Below are positions 1-8,289 of a stretch of 56,148 bases of DNA, piece by piece. The notes beneath the pieces were generated by a model. That model did not search any database and had not been told where the DNA came from. It saw only the letters and a list, made by a program, of their open reading frames with translations. How positions within the stretch are numbered: the stretch's first letter is position 1; every line of letters starts with the position of its first letter. The stretch comes from CAYFMP01 sp964344215 (GTDB lineage Bacteria; Pseudomonadota; Alphaproteobacteria; Rhodospirillales; Casp-alpha2), in assembly GCA_964344215.1 (NCBI GenBank), contig CAYFMP010000017.1, positions 1-56,148 of the forward strand. Direction: 5' to 3'. The translations under genes and the position numbers were made by a program.

Positions 1-77
1 GCCGGCAGGCCGAAAAACCGATCTCAGCCGCTTCCATATCAACGTGACCCGCTCTAGGGGATTATCGATGCCATATT

Positions 78-101
78 GACCTCCGCTCCAAGCCGGAGGT
101 C
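78..101 (-). terminator. Inverted repeat downstream of the cox operon
   Basis: Perfect 8-bp arms GACCTCCG (78-85) and CGGAGGTC (94-101) with an 8-nt loop lie just past the end of the leftmost cox gene. They could end the minus-strand cox transcript, but no T tract follows on that strand, so this is only a hairpin candidate. Nothing else is evident in positions 1-212. Confidence 0.3.
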
Positions 102-212
102 GGCGGGAAACGTCGGATCAGGTAATTTCCGGTTGATCGTTTGATCCGGCTGACGGGACCGTTCCACATGCCACCGCGAACGGCATCGGCAGCCTGGCGA
201 AGTTCGAACCGG

Positions 213-548
213 CTATGACCCCGCTGCGAAGAAAATGCCCCGGATCGCGAACGTGTAATCCGACTCGAACACCATCAAAGCGACGAGCACCATAACCGCG
301 ATCGTCGGCAGCATGATCGCATAAAGCAGCGCCAGCCGTTCCCACATCATATGCATGAAGACGGCGACGATCAGCCCGGCTTTCAACAACATAAAGACGA
401 TGATTAGAGTCCACCTGAGGTACCCCTCGAGGTGAAAATAATCGACGAGATACGAAAACGTGCTGAGAACGAACAGCAGTCCCCAGATCGCGATATAGAT
501 GCCAAGCGGGTGTTGTTGGCCTTCTGCGTGTGCTTTTGCATTTGCCAT
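213..548 (-). CDS. Cytochrome c oxidase subunit IV-like protein
   Basis: A 111-residue protein with three hydrophobic helices (about residues 17-37, 45-68 and 74-95) and the pattern of the small prokaryotic subunit IV family, including the segment LKAGLIVAVFMHMMWE. It would sit in the inner membrane as an accessory subunit of the aa3-type oxidase encoded just upstream in the same direction. The ATG is preceded by GAGGCGGAAAC, a good ribosome binding site, and lies 9 bp after the subunit III gene. Identification rests on size, topology and position at the end of a cox operon; the family is short and weakly conserved. Confidence 0.8.
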   Translation of the reverse strand: MANAKAHAEGQQHPLGIYIAIWGLLFVLSTFSYLVDYFHLEGYLRWTLIIVFMLLKAGLIVAVFMHMMWERLALLYAIMLPTIAVMVLVALMVFESDYTFAIRGIFFAAGS

Positions 549-557
549 GTTTCCGCC

Positions 558-1283
558 TCACCAAAGATAGAAAAACGCGAAGATGAATACCCACACCAAG
601 TCGACGAAGTGCCAGTAAAGGCCCATGGTCTCGACGATCTCGTAACGTCCCCTACGACTCGTGAAAAACCCGCGTGTCCCGTTATCAAATTCGCCGCGCC
701 ATACCTTGCGCGCAACGATGATCAGGAAAAGCACGCCCATCGACACGTGGAAGCCGTGGAAGCCGGTGATCATGAAAAACGTCGAACCGAATTGGGGGGC
801 ACCGAACGGGTTGCTCCAAGGGCGGACGCCTTCGTCGACGATCAGCTTCGTCCATTCGAACGCCTGCATACCGACGAAGGTGGCGCCGAATACCGCCGTG
901 ATCAGCAAGTAGATCATGGTCCTCAAGCGGTCTTGCCGATAACCGTAATTGACGGCCAGGACCATCGTCCCGCTGCTGGTGATCAGGATGAAGGTCATGA
1001 TGGCGATCAGGACCAGGGGAATCGGCTCGCCCCCGAACGACAAGGCGAATATCTCGCTGGGGTTGGGCCACGGCACCGTCGTCGACATGCGCACCGTCAT
1101 GTACGAGACCAGAAAGCAGCTGAAGATGAAGGTATCGCTGAGCAGAAATATCCACATCATCGCCTTGCCCCAGGAGACTTCCTTGAACGCCCGCTGGTCG
1201 GAGGACCAGTCGGCGGCGATGCTTTGCCAAACCCCGGGCGCGGCGGCAGCCGCTTCGGTCTTCGTCATTGCGGGAGGTGCCAT
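558..1283 (-). CDS. coxC: Cytochrome c oxidase subunit III
   Basis: A 241-residue membrane protein of the haem-copper oxidase subunit III family. Family signatures include the glycine/histidine-rich segment GFHGFHVSMGVLFLI (about residues 166-180) and the C-terminal HFVDLVWVFIF. About six membrane helices are visible. It stabilises subunit I and helps proton uptake and oxygen access in the complex. The ATG at 1283 has GAGGAAG 8 nt upstream. A second, shorter COX3-family gene lies immediately upstream, so this operon carries two subunit III-like proteins. This copy, with the longer N-terminus and both signature segments, is the likely structural subunit. Confidence 0.9.
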   Translation of the reverse strand: MAPPAMTKTEAAAAAPGVWQSIAADWSSDQRAFKEVSWGKAMMWIFLLSDTFIFSCFLVSYMTVRMSTTVPWPNPSEIFALSFGGEPIPLVLIAIMTFILITSSGTMVLAVNYGYRQDRLRTMIYLLITAVFGATFVGMQAFEWTKLIVDEGVRPWSNPFGAPQFGSTFFMITGFHGFHVSMGVLFLIIVARKVWRGEFDNGTRGFFTSRRGRYEIVETMGLYWHFVDLVWVFIFAFFYLW

Positions 1284-1299
1284 GATTTGAACTTCCTCT

Positions 1300-1917
1300 T
1301 CACGAAAACACCATCAGAGTGAACAGAATCAGCCAGACCAAAAGCAGGAAATGCCAGTAGATAGCGCACAACTCGACGCTCAATGCGACCTGCGACGCCT
1401 TGAAGCCGCGCCGCACTTTGGCAGCGGTCCGCGCCCAGGCGACCAAACCGCCCGCCAGGTGCAAGGCGTGCAGGCCGGTGATCAGGTAGAAAAACGCATT
1501 GGCCGGATTCGACGCCGCATAATATCCCAACTCGGCGAGTTGCTGCGAGGCCCAGAACTGCCCGGTCAGAAATACAATGGCGAACACACCACCGACGAGC
1601 AGACCGTTCTTGACATCGACGATCCTCCCGCGCCGCGCAGCGACGCGCGCCCGCTGCAAGGCGATGCTGCTGAAAATAAGAACCAGAGTGTTGAACCACA
1701 ACAATCCCGGATCAGGTAAGGGGCGCCAGTCCGGCAAGAACATGCGTTCGGTGTAGGCGATCGCCAGAAGCGAGAACAGAACCGTGATCGCCGCAAGAAA
1801 TACCCACAATCCGACTTTCGCGGATGGAATGGGAATAGAATGACGCGGCCGCAATTCGACGACGGAATCCTCGCCCGCCAGCCACGGTTTTTCTCCGAGA
1901 TGACCGAGAATACTCAC
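1300..1917 (-). CDS. Second COX3-family membrane protein (NorE-like)
   Basis: A 205-residue protein with about five membrane helices and the COX3 signatures ITGLHALHLAGGL and YWHFLLLVWLILF. It is shorter than the neighbouring subunit III and resembles the NorE-type accessory proteins found next to some haem-copper oxidases and nitric oxide reductases. The start is GTG at 1917 with AGGTGA upstream. It sits between coxA (11 bp) and the second COX3 gene (16 bp), so it is clearly part of the operon. Either both proteins are in the mature oxidase, or this one is an assembly factor; the sequence does not decide. Confidence 0.8.
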   Translation of the reverse strand: MSILGHLGEKPWLAGEDSVVELRPRHSIPIPSAKVGLWVFLAAITVLFSLLAIAYTERMFLPDWRPLPDPGLLWFNTLVLIFSSIALQRARVAARRGRIVDVKNGLLVGGVFAIVFLTGQFWASQQLAELGYYAASNPANAFFYLITGLHALHLAGGLVAWARTAAKVRRGFKASQVALSVELCAIYWHFLLLVWLILFTLMVFS

Positions 1918-1928
1918 GTCGAAGTCAC

Positions 1929-3731
1929 CTACTCTGCAACTTGCGCCGCGACCGAACGATCATCATCGTCATCATACCTGATCTGATCCGGCGCAAGATT
2001 TTGCGGTACGAAGTCCTCCTTGACGCCAGGCACGCTGAATTCGTACGCCCAGCGATAGACAGGCGGCAATTCGCGACCGAAGTTGCCGTGTCCGGGCGGC
2101 AGATCGGCGGTTTGCCACTCCAGTGTCGTCGCCTTCCATGGGTTTCGTCCCGCCAATTTGCCCTTAAACAGGCTCACCACCATGTTGAAGATAAACACCA
2201 CCTGGGCGAAACCGACGAGCAAAACCATGACCGTAATGAACTCGTTGAGCGTGGCCGCCGAGTCTGGGACGAAAGAAGTTTCGCCGATTTCGTAGTAGCG
2301 GCGCGGAACCCCGACAAAGCCCAGATAATGCATCGGGAAATAGATCAGATAAGCACCGACAAACGTGACCCAGAAGTGGAACTGCCCCATCGCTTCATTG
2401 AGCATTCGACCCGACATCAAGGGATACCAGTGGTATATAGCCCCGAAAATAACGAATATCGGCGCCACACCCATCACCATATGGAAGTGGGCAACGACGA
2501 ACATGGTATCGGAAAGCGGAACATCGACGGAGACATTGCCGAGAAACAGGCCGGTAATGCCGCCGTTCAAGAAGGTGACGATAAAGGCAATGCAAAACAG
2601 CATCGGGAGAGTGAACTGGATATTGCCCCGCCACAAGGTCAGCACCCAATTGTAGAGCTTGAGCGCCGTCGGCACGGCGATGATCAAAGTCGTAGTCGCA
2701 AAAAAGAATCCGAAGTAGGGGTTCATGCCGCTGACGTACATGTGATGCGCCCAGACGATGAAGCTGAGGCCGCCGATTGCGATGATCGCCCACACCATCA
2801 TTCGATACCCGAAGATGTTCTTTCTGGCGTGAACGCTGATCAGATCGGATACGATACCGAAGGCCGGCAGGGCCACAATGTAGACTTCGGGATGGCCGAA
2901 AAACCAGAACAGATGCTGGAACAATATTGGACTTCCGCCGGCATGTTGAAGATGTTCCCCCATCTCGAAAATGACCGGCATGAAGAAACTCGTGCTGAGC
3001 AGCCGATCAAACAACATCATTACGCCGGCCACGAACAGCGCCGGAAACGCCAGAAGCGCCAGGATGGTGGCGACGAAAATACCCCAGACCGTCAGCGGCA
3101 GGCGCATCAGGGTCATGCCGCGCGCCCGCGCCTGCAACACGGTCGTCACGTAGTTCAGGCCGCCCATCGTGAACCCGATAATGAAGAGGACCAGCGAAAC
3201 GAGCATCAAGATAATGCCCCATTCCTGGCCGGGTGTGCCCGAGAGGATGGCCTGCGGTGGATACAACGTCCAGCCGGCACCCGTTGGCCCACCGGGTACG
3301 AAGAAACTCGCCGCCAGGACTAACACGGCCAACAGGTATACCCAGTAACTCAACATGTTCACGTAGGGAAAAACCATGTCACGCGCGCCGACCATCAGCG
3401 GGATCAGATAGTTGCCGAAGCCCCCGAGGAACAGCGCCGTCAGCAGATAGATGACCATGATCATGCCATGCATGGTTACATACTGGTAATAATCGGCGGC
3501 TTCGATGAACGAGAAGATTTCCGGGAAACCCAGCTGCAGCCGCATCAACCAAGACAACACCAGTGCGACCAATCCAATCGCGATCGCGGTAATCGAGTAC
3601 TGAATTGCGATTACCTTGGCGTCCTGGCAAAACACGTACTTGGTTATCCAGCTTTTTGGGTGGTAAAGCTCGACATCCGGGACCTCGGCAGGCGGAAGAT
3701 ATCCGACTTCAGCTTCTCCGACGTGTGCCAT
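1929..3731 (-). CDS. coxA: Cytochrome c oxidase subunit I (aa3 type, A1-like)
   Basis: A 600-residue, 12-helix catalytic subunit that reduces oxygen to water at a haem a3-CuB site. Ligand motifs are visible: the low-spin haem His in TMHGMIM, GHPEVY carrying the CuB His and the cross-linked Tyr of A-family oxidases, the HH pair in WAHHMYVSGM, and VAHFHMVMG with the haem a3 and haem a histidines. The HPEVY tyrosine places it in type A rather than cbb3. The ATG at 3731 has AAGGA at a suitable distance; a TTG one codon earlier is less likely. It is somewhat longer than typical, owing to a soluble C-terminal tail ending in an acidic run. Confidence 0.97.
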   Translation of the reverse strand: MAHVGEAEVGYLPPAEVPDVELYHPKSWITKYVFCQDAKVIAIQYSITAIAIGLVALVLSWLMRLQLGFPEIFSFIEAADYYQYVTMHGMIMVIYLLTALFLGGFGNYLIPLMVGARDMVFPYVNMLSYWVYLLAVLVLAASFFVPGGPTGAGWTLYPPQAILSGTPGQEWGIILMLVSLVLFIIGFTMGGLNYVTTVLQARARGMTLMRLPLTVWGIFVATILALLAFPALFVAGVMMLFDRLLSTSFFMPVIFEMGEHLQHAGGSPILFQHLFWFFGHPEVYIVALPAFGIVSDLISVHARKNIFGYRMMVWAIIAIGGLSFIVWAHHMYVSGMNPYFGFFFATTTLIIAVPTALKLYNWVLTLWRGNIQFTLPMLFCIAFIVTFLNGGITGLFLGNVSVDVPLSDTMFVVAHFHMVMGVAPIFVIFGAIYHWYPLMSGRMLNEAMGQFHFWVTFVGAYLIYFPMHYLGFVGVPRRYYEIGETSFVPDSAATLNEFITVMVLLVGFAQVVFIFNMVVSLFKGKLAGRNPWKATTLEWQTADLPPGHGNFGRELPPVYRWAYEFSVPGVKEDFVPQNLAPDQIRYDDDDDRSVAAQVAE

Positions 3732-3762
3732 CAAACTATCCTTTTCGCATTCTTAATTCGGC

Positions 3763-4653
3763 TCATTGGGTTCGGGCTTCATTGGGAAGCTCTTGCGTGG
3801 CGGGATCGGACATTCGGCTGTTGGCGAGCAGTTCTGTTTCGCCCTCGGGGTCTTTCGCGGCGGCGTTCAGCAGTTCCGCAAATGTCGACTGTTCCTGAAG
3901 CCATTCCCGATAAGCGTCCTCGTCCTCAACGACGACAAGGCCGCGCATCGCATGGTGGCCAATGCCGCACAATTCCGCGCAGAGAATGTCGAACGTTCCG
4001 GCTCGGGTCGGAGTCATCCAGAAAAACGTGACCATTCCGGGCACCAAATCCATCTTGGCCCGGAACTGTGGCACATAGAAATCGTGCAGCACATCCGCCG
4101 CGCGCAGCAAAACCTTAATCGGCCTGTGGAGCGGGAGGTGCAGATCATCGCCCTCGATCAGAATATCGTCTCTACCTTTGGGGTCGTCCGGATTGAGGCC
4201 GAAGGGATTGTCATCGTTCATATTTTTCGCATCGGAAGTGCCGAGCACGCCGTCCTTTCCGGGCAACCGAAAGCTCCACTCCCACTGCTTGCCGAGGACC
4301 TCGATTTCGACCGCCTCATCCGGGACGGAAACGTAATCGTTCCATGCCAGCAACCCGGGGGTCAGAAGGCCGACCACACCGGCAGCGGTCAATCCAGTCA
4401 GCCACCACTCGAGCTTGGTGTTCTCCGGATCGTAGTCCGCCCGCCTGCCTTCTCGGTGCCGATACCGATACAAGCAATAGGCCATGAACAGGATAACGGC
4501 GGTGTAAACGACTCCGGTGATCCAGAATGAAATGATGATGGTGTCATCGATGGCGCCCCAATTCGAAGCAATCGGCGTCCACCACCATGGGCTCAGAAGA
4601 TGAAATACGACTGAGCCGACCGCCAATACAACCAGTACAATTGCCAAGAACAT
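3763..4653 (-). CDS. coxB: Cytochrome c oxidase subunit II (CuA)
   Basis: A 296-residue protein with an N-terminal hydrophobic helix, a second helix pair (about residues 40-62 and 88-107) and a periplasmic cupredoxin domain. The CuA ligands are visible in CAELCGIGHHAM (Cys225, Cys229, His233, Met236), plus the earlier His in VLHDFYVP. It accepts electrons from cytochrome c and passes them to subunit I. There is no fused cytochrome c domain. It is the first gene of the cox operon, 31 bp ahead of coxA. The region upstream separates it from a divergent DUF2189 gene, so the operon promoter should lie there. Confidence 0.96.
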   Translation of the reverse strand: MFLAIVLVVLAVGSVVFHLLSPWWWTPIASNWGAIDDTIIISFWITGVVYTAVILFMAYCLYRYRHREGRRADYDPENTKLEWWLTGLTAAGVVGLLTPGLLAWNDYVSVPDEAVEIEVLGKQWEWSFRLPGKDGVLGTSDAKNMNDDNPFGLNPDDPKGRDDILIEGDDLHLPLHRPIKVLLRAADVLHDFYVPQFRAKMDLVPGMVTFFWMTPTRAGTFDILCAELCGIGHHAMRGLVVVEDEDAYREWLQEQSTFAELLNAAAKDPEGETELLANSRMSDPATQELPNEARTQ

Positions 4654-5016
4654 CGCAATTCATCCTTCAAACCAAATCCATTAATTTGAATAGAAATGAA
4701 CTGTTTATTGAACCTGCGTCACACCGGTTTCTTTTTATTATTCCCCTCTTATTAGAGTGGCCGTTTCAACAACCGGAATCATGGAAAATTTGCGTCCATG
4801 GCCCGGCCTCCACGGCCCGCGACATATTCAAATTACACGACCTGACTATAACATATATTTTAGATTAAGACTGAGAGTCAATTGCACAATTGCCTCGACA
4901 ATGTATGATAGTGGAGCGATGCCGGTCGCGTTTCGGAGTAATCAGCAGCCGGAATTGGCAACCTGTTACTCCTTGAGTTTGCGGCCGTTTGTAGCAACAG
5001 TTCAGGAGGCAGGATC
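4654..5016. other. Divergent intergenic region of the cox operon
   Basis: These 363 bp are clearly more AT-rich than the flanking genes and should hold promoters for coxB (minus) and the DUF2189 gene (plus). An interrupted repeat, CAATTG-CA-CAATTG, lies at 4879-4892 and could be an operator. No convincing -35/-10 or -24/-12 pair was identified. A strong ribosome binding site, AGGAGG, precedes the gene that starts at 5017. Confidence 0.5.
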
Positions 5017-5814
5017 ATGGCGCAAGAGAATATCACCGCCGATGTCGACGCCTATCGGCACCTTCATCCGACAGTTTGCGAAATTACGAATGCAGACCTG
5101 AAAGACGCGTTGATCAAGGGGCTCGCCGACTTCAATGCGATGCCGACCCACTTGCCCTTCCTTTGTCTGATCTATCCGGTCGTTACCTTCTTCATTATCA
5201 GGTATTACGGCAATTACGATATGTTACCGATGGTTTTCCCGCTGCTTGCCGGGTACACCCTTGCCGGCCCGCTGGTCGCGATCGGCATGTACGAATTGAG
5301 CCGGCGCCGCGAGACCGGCGCCGATATATCACGGTGGCACGCCTTCGACGTTATTCGCTCGCCACAGATCGGCTCCATCGCCGGACTCGCCCTCGTGTTG
5401 ATGGCATTTTATTTCGCATGGTTGGGCGCGGCTTGGGCCATTTATGAGGAGATCATCGGCGGCATAACACCCGAATCGGTAGGGGCGTTTGCCGAGCTGG
5501 TGTTCACGACTTCTCAGGGTCTGAAGTTGGTCGTCATCGGCTGCGCCGTTGGGTTGGTTTTTTCCATCGTCGTGCTGGCCATCAGTGTTACCTCCTTTCC
5601 GATGTTGCTCGACAGAGACGTCGGAATCGTGAATGCGATCCACACATCGGTGACGGTAGTGTTCACGAACCCGGTGACGATGGCGGTCTGGGGTCTCATC
5701 GTGGCCACCACTTTGCTGCTCGGCGCTCTACCGTTTTTTGTCGGTCTTGCGGTTGTGTTGCCGGTGCTTGGACATGCGACTTGGCATCTGTACCGCAAAG
5801 CTTTGAAGTACTGA
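5017..5814 (+). CDS. DUF2189-family integral membrane protein
   Basis: A 265-residue protein with about six membrane helices and features I associate with DUF2189: a conserved N-terminal soluble segment, PLLAGYTLAGPLVAIGMYELSRRRE, and a C-terminal HATWHLYRKA. Biochemical function is unknown. Members are frequent in alphaproteobacteria, and in my recollection often lie near cytochrome oxidase genes, as here. It is divergently transcribed from coxB with an AGGAGG site upstream of the ATG. A role in oxidase biogenesis is possible but is inference from position only. Confidence 0.8.
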   Translation: MAQENITADVDAYRHLHPTVCEITNADLKDALIKGLADFNAMPTHLPFLCLIYPVVTFFIIRYYGNYDMLPMVFPLLAGYTLAGPLVAIGMYELSRRRETGADISRWHAFDVIRSPQIGSIAGLALVLMAFYFAWLGAAWAIYEEIIGGITPESVGAFAELVFTTSQGLKLVVIGCAVGLVFSIVVLAISVTSFPMLLDRDVGIVNAIHTSVTVVFTNPVTMAVWGLIVATTLLLGALPFFVGLAVVLPVLGHATWHLYRKALKY

Positions 5815-6099
5815 CGAGTCGCGGCGGGAGGGTCGTTTAATTCAACGACTGATTGAGACAGTATCGACGAGCTCAACATTGTGCATCCGACCATCAATAC
5901 CCACATCGGGCATTGGCTACGTAGTGCGGTGCGGCGGTCCGAAAATACCTGCCTCGCCCTGATGTGGGCGACGTATCGATGGATAGGGTCGAAAGGGTCA
6001 TCGAGAATTCGGAACCCTACGCCGTGGCCTCGACGTCTCGAGCGAGATCGGTCGCACTCGAGTGACCAGTACGGTGCGTATCGATCTCAAGGGCCAACG

Positions 6100-6291
6100 A
6101 TGCGGAGCCTGATGCTGGTAATCGCCTTAGGACTGGCCGCCAGCGGCGAATGGATGCCAGTGGTTGCACCGGCCTTTGCCCATGGTGCGACTACTGACGG
6201 GTCGACGGAAGGCCTTGGCCCGCTGATTTTCATCCCGGTTTTGATCGCCTTTGCCTTGTTTGTGATCTTCGTCGGTCGGAATAAGCGCTAG
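6100..6291 (+). CDS. Small exported membrane protein of unknown function
   Basis: A 63-residue product starting at ATG 6100 with a purine-rich AAGGG upstream. Residues 1-27 look like a signal peptide cleaved after AFA. They are followed by a Gly/Thr-rich linker and one C-terminal helix (GPLIFIPVLIAFALFVIFVG) ending in basic residues, giving a type I single-span topology. A longer frame opens at 5881, but its upstream part has no coding character. I do not recognise the family. It lies 285 bp after the DUF2189 gene and may be co-transcribed. Confidence 0.55.
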   Translation: MRSLMLVIALGLAASGEWMPVVAPAFAHGATTDGSTEGLGPLIFIPVLIAFALFVIFVGRNKR

Positions 6292-6294
6292 ACG

Positions 6295-6654
6295 GTGCTT
6301 GTCACCGGTGGCGCCGGTTATGTCGGTGGCGCGTTGGTGCCCAAGCTATTGCGGCGCGGGCATCGTGTTACGGTTCCCGATCTCTACATTCATGGCGAAG
6401 ATGCCCTTGAGAGCGCTCGCGGATATACCGACCTCAAACAGATCAAGGGCGATACTGAGAATCCGCGCATTGACGAAGAGGCGCTGCACGGATGCGATGC
6501 AGTCATCGACCTTGCCCGTGTTTCCGAAAAACGGTCCAGTGAGAGCCATCCTGACATCGCCAAACCAGTGAATCTCGACACGTCTCGCCCACTCATCCGC
6601 ACCGCCGAGACCGTCCGCTACCAGAGATCCGCCAACGCGCGCAACACGTCGTAG
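6295..6654 (+). pseudogene. Truncated NAD-dependent epimerase/dehydratase remnant
   Basis: The frame begins at GTG 6295, 3 bp after the previous stop, with the extended short-chain dehydrogenase fingerprint LVTGGAGYVGGALV and continues through CDAVIDLARVSE and VNLDTSRPL, as in sugar-nucleotide epimerases. Similarity stops near residue 100, just where an intact protein would continue toward the catalytic Tyr-x3-Lys. The rest (about 6600-6654) has no family character and overlaps the end of the convergent CBS-domain gene. An intact enzyme is about 300 residues, so about two thirds is missing. I call it a decayed gene cut by a rearrangement whose junction lies near 6600. Confidence 0.65.
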
Positions 6655-7028
6655 CGGCTGATCTGACCGACCAGGCGCCCGTCCTCGACGACCGGGAACC
6701 GACGGTAGCGGCTTCTCAGGAAGGTGTCGGCGACCTCAACGATATCGGTCCCGGCCTCGATGGTCTCGACCTCCTTGCTCATGAACTCCTCGACCTTGCC
6801 GCCGGGCTGCTGGTGGTAGCTGGCCTCGAAGGCGATGGCCAGGCAGTCCTTGATGGACAATACGCCGACAACGTCGCCGCTTTCGGCCAGCACCGGCCCA
6901 CCGGAAACGTGTGCCTGCAACAGCGAATCGATCGCCCGGTGAATGTCCATATCGGGGGTGAACGTGACCAGGCGCCGGGTCATGTAGTCCCGCGCCGCGA
7001 CCTTTGCTTTCGTAGCCTTTCCCTTCAT
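6618..7028 (-). CDS. CBS-domain pair protein
   Basis: A 136-residue protein made of two CBS motifs (about residues 12-70 and 77-134), including RDYMTRRLVTFTPDMDI and FMSKEVETIEAG...RRFPVVEDGRLVG. CBS pairs usually bind adenine nucleotides and act as energy or redox sensors. The ATG at 7028 is preferred over one at 7094 because it overlaps the nqrM stop as ATGA and has GGAAGGA upstream. It is the last gene of the malic enzyme-nqr operon, so it may sense nucleotide state and modulate the complex; that is inference. It converges on the epimerase remnant. Confidence 0.85.
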   Translation of the reverse strand: MKGKATKAKVAARDYMTRRLVTFTPDMDIHRAIDSLLQAHVSGGPVLAESGDVVGVLSIKDCLAIAFEASYHQQPGGKVEEFMSKEVETIEAGTDIVEVADTFLRSRYRRFPVVEDGRLVGQISRYDVLRALADLW

Positions 7029-7219
7029 GACGCTGTCCTTCCGCTTCGGCGGCCGGATTCCATGGCTTCGGAATCGCTTCCGCATAGGCTGCACACCCCG
7101 GTTCCGTCGATATCTCCGCAGCCGCCTTCACGGAGCGGCCGACGGCCGAAAACAACGCCGACGGCCATGCCGAGGATGGAAACGACGACGACCAAGAAAC
7201 CGAGTATGAAAGTTTCCAT
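7025..7219 (-). CDS. nqrM: NqrM, Na+-NQR maturation protein
   Basis: A 64-residue protein with an N-terminal membrane helix (METFILGFLVVVVSILGMAV) followed by GVVFGRRPL and a cysteine cluster CGDIDGTGVCSLC. This matches the NqrM (DUF539) family, which is needed to insert the membrane iron centre between NqrD and NqrE. Three cysteines are visible in the typical arrangement. The start has GAGGAG upstream and lies 12 bp after apbE; its stop overlaps the CBS gene start. Its place directly after nqrABCDEF-apbE supports the assignment strongly. Confidence 0.93.
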   Translation of the reverse strand: METFILGFLVVVVSILGMAVGVVFGRRPLREGGCGDIDGTGVCSLCGSDSEAMESGRRSGRTAS

Positions 7220-7231
7220 AATTCGATCTCC

Positions 7232-8287
7232 TCAGGCGACGAGGTAGCCAAGAAACGCGTCCGACGCCGCCTCGACGAACCGGCGCCCGCGCTTGGCGAT
7301 GAAAAAGGCGGCGATGCCCTCCCGCTCGGCCAGTTCCATGCCGTCGTCGGGACCCAACACCATCAGCGCCGTCGACAGACCGTCGGCCGCCATCCCGCTC
7401 GGCGCGATGACGCTGACCGAGGCCAGGCCGTGATCGACGGGGCGGCCGGTCCTGGGGTCGAGGATGTGCGAATAACGCCGGCCGTTCTGCTCGAAGAAAA
7501 TGCGGTAATCACCGGAAGTGGCGAGCCCATGGCCATCGAGCCGGACGACGCGCTGGACGCCGCCGCTGGCGGTCACCGGGCGTTCGATGCCGACCCGCCA
7601 CACGCCGCCGCGCGGAGTCCATCCGCGGCCCCGTAGCTCGCCGCCGATCTCGATCAGGTAATGGCCGACGCCGAGGCGTTCGAGGTGATCTGCCACCCTG
7701 TCGACGGCAAACCCCTTGGCGATGCCGCAGAGATCGACTCGGATGTCCGACGCGTGCTTGACCAGGGTCGGCGGCGCCGTCGTCGCCGATATCGCGCCGT
7801 GGCCGATGCGGGTCAGCAGATTCTCGATGTCCCGCTGGGCCGGTACCATGAGCCTGTCGCCGCCGGCTCCGAACCCCCAGAGATCGACCAGGGGGCCGAC
7901 GGTCGGGTCGTAGGCGCCGCCCGTGAGCGCCGCGATGCCGAGGGCCTCGGCGGCGACCGCAGCGGTGTCGGCGGATACCGGAGATGGCGATCGCGCGGCC
8001 CCGGCATTGAAACGCGACAGTTCCGATCCGAGGCGATAGGTCGACATCTGCCGGTTGACGGTCTCTAGGATGTCCTCGAGGTCGGCCGCCAGCCGCTCCG
8101 GATCGACGTCGGCCGGCTTGTCGGTGACCTTGACTTGGTAGGTGGTTCCCATGGTCGGGCCTGAAATCCGGGTCAACGGCCGCCCGCGCTCGACGCCGTC
8201 GCAGCCCGCCAGGCTCAGAAACGGCGTCGCCAGGGCCAACGCGCCGGTGCGCTCGATAAGTTCCCTTCGGGTCAACGCGTGTGTCAT
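7232..8287 (-). CDS. apbE: FAD:protein FMN transferase
   Basis: A 351-residue lipoprotein. A signal peptide ends in the lipobox SLAGC (Cys29). Family motifs are GPTMGTTYQV, GAYDPTVGPLVDLWGF, DLCGIAKGFAVD and HILDPRTGRPV. ApbE transfers FMN from FAD to a threonine on NqrB and NqrC in the periplasm. The ATG at 8287 lies inside the nqrF end, with GGAGG overlapping the nqrF stop region; a longer frame to 8401 lies within nqrF and is rejected. Its place in the nqr operon indicates that the flavinylation partner is encoded with its targets. Confidence 0.95.
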   Translation of the reverse strand: MTHALTRRELIERTGALALATPFLSLAGCDGVERGRPLTRISGPTMGTTYQVKVTDKPADVDPERLAADLEDILETVNRQMSTYRLGSELSRFNAGAARSPSPVSADTAAVAAEALGIAALTGGAYDPTVGPLVDLWGFGAGGDRLMVPAQRDIENLLTRIGHGAISATTAPPTLVKHASDIRVDLCGIAKGFAVDRVADHLERLGVGHYLIEIGGELRGRGWTPRGGVWRVGIERPVTASGGVQRVVRLDGHGLATSGDYRIFFEQNGRRYSHILDPRTGRPVDHGLASVSVIAPSGMAADGLSTALMVLGPDDGMELAEREGIAAFFIAKRGRRFVEAASDAFLGYLVA

Positions 8288-8289
8288 GA

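Noticed and set aside
4879..4892. CAATTGCACAATTG as an FNR/Anr site before the cox operon
   Set aside because: It does not match TTGAT-N4-ATCAA; the two halves are simply repeated CAATTG palindromes.
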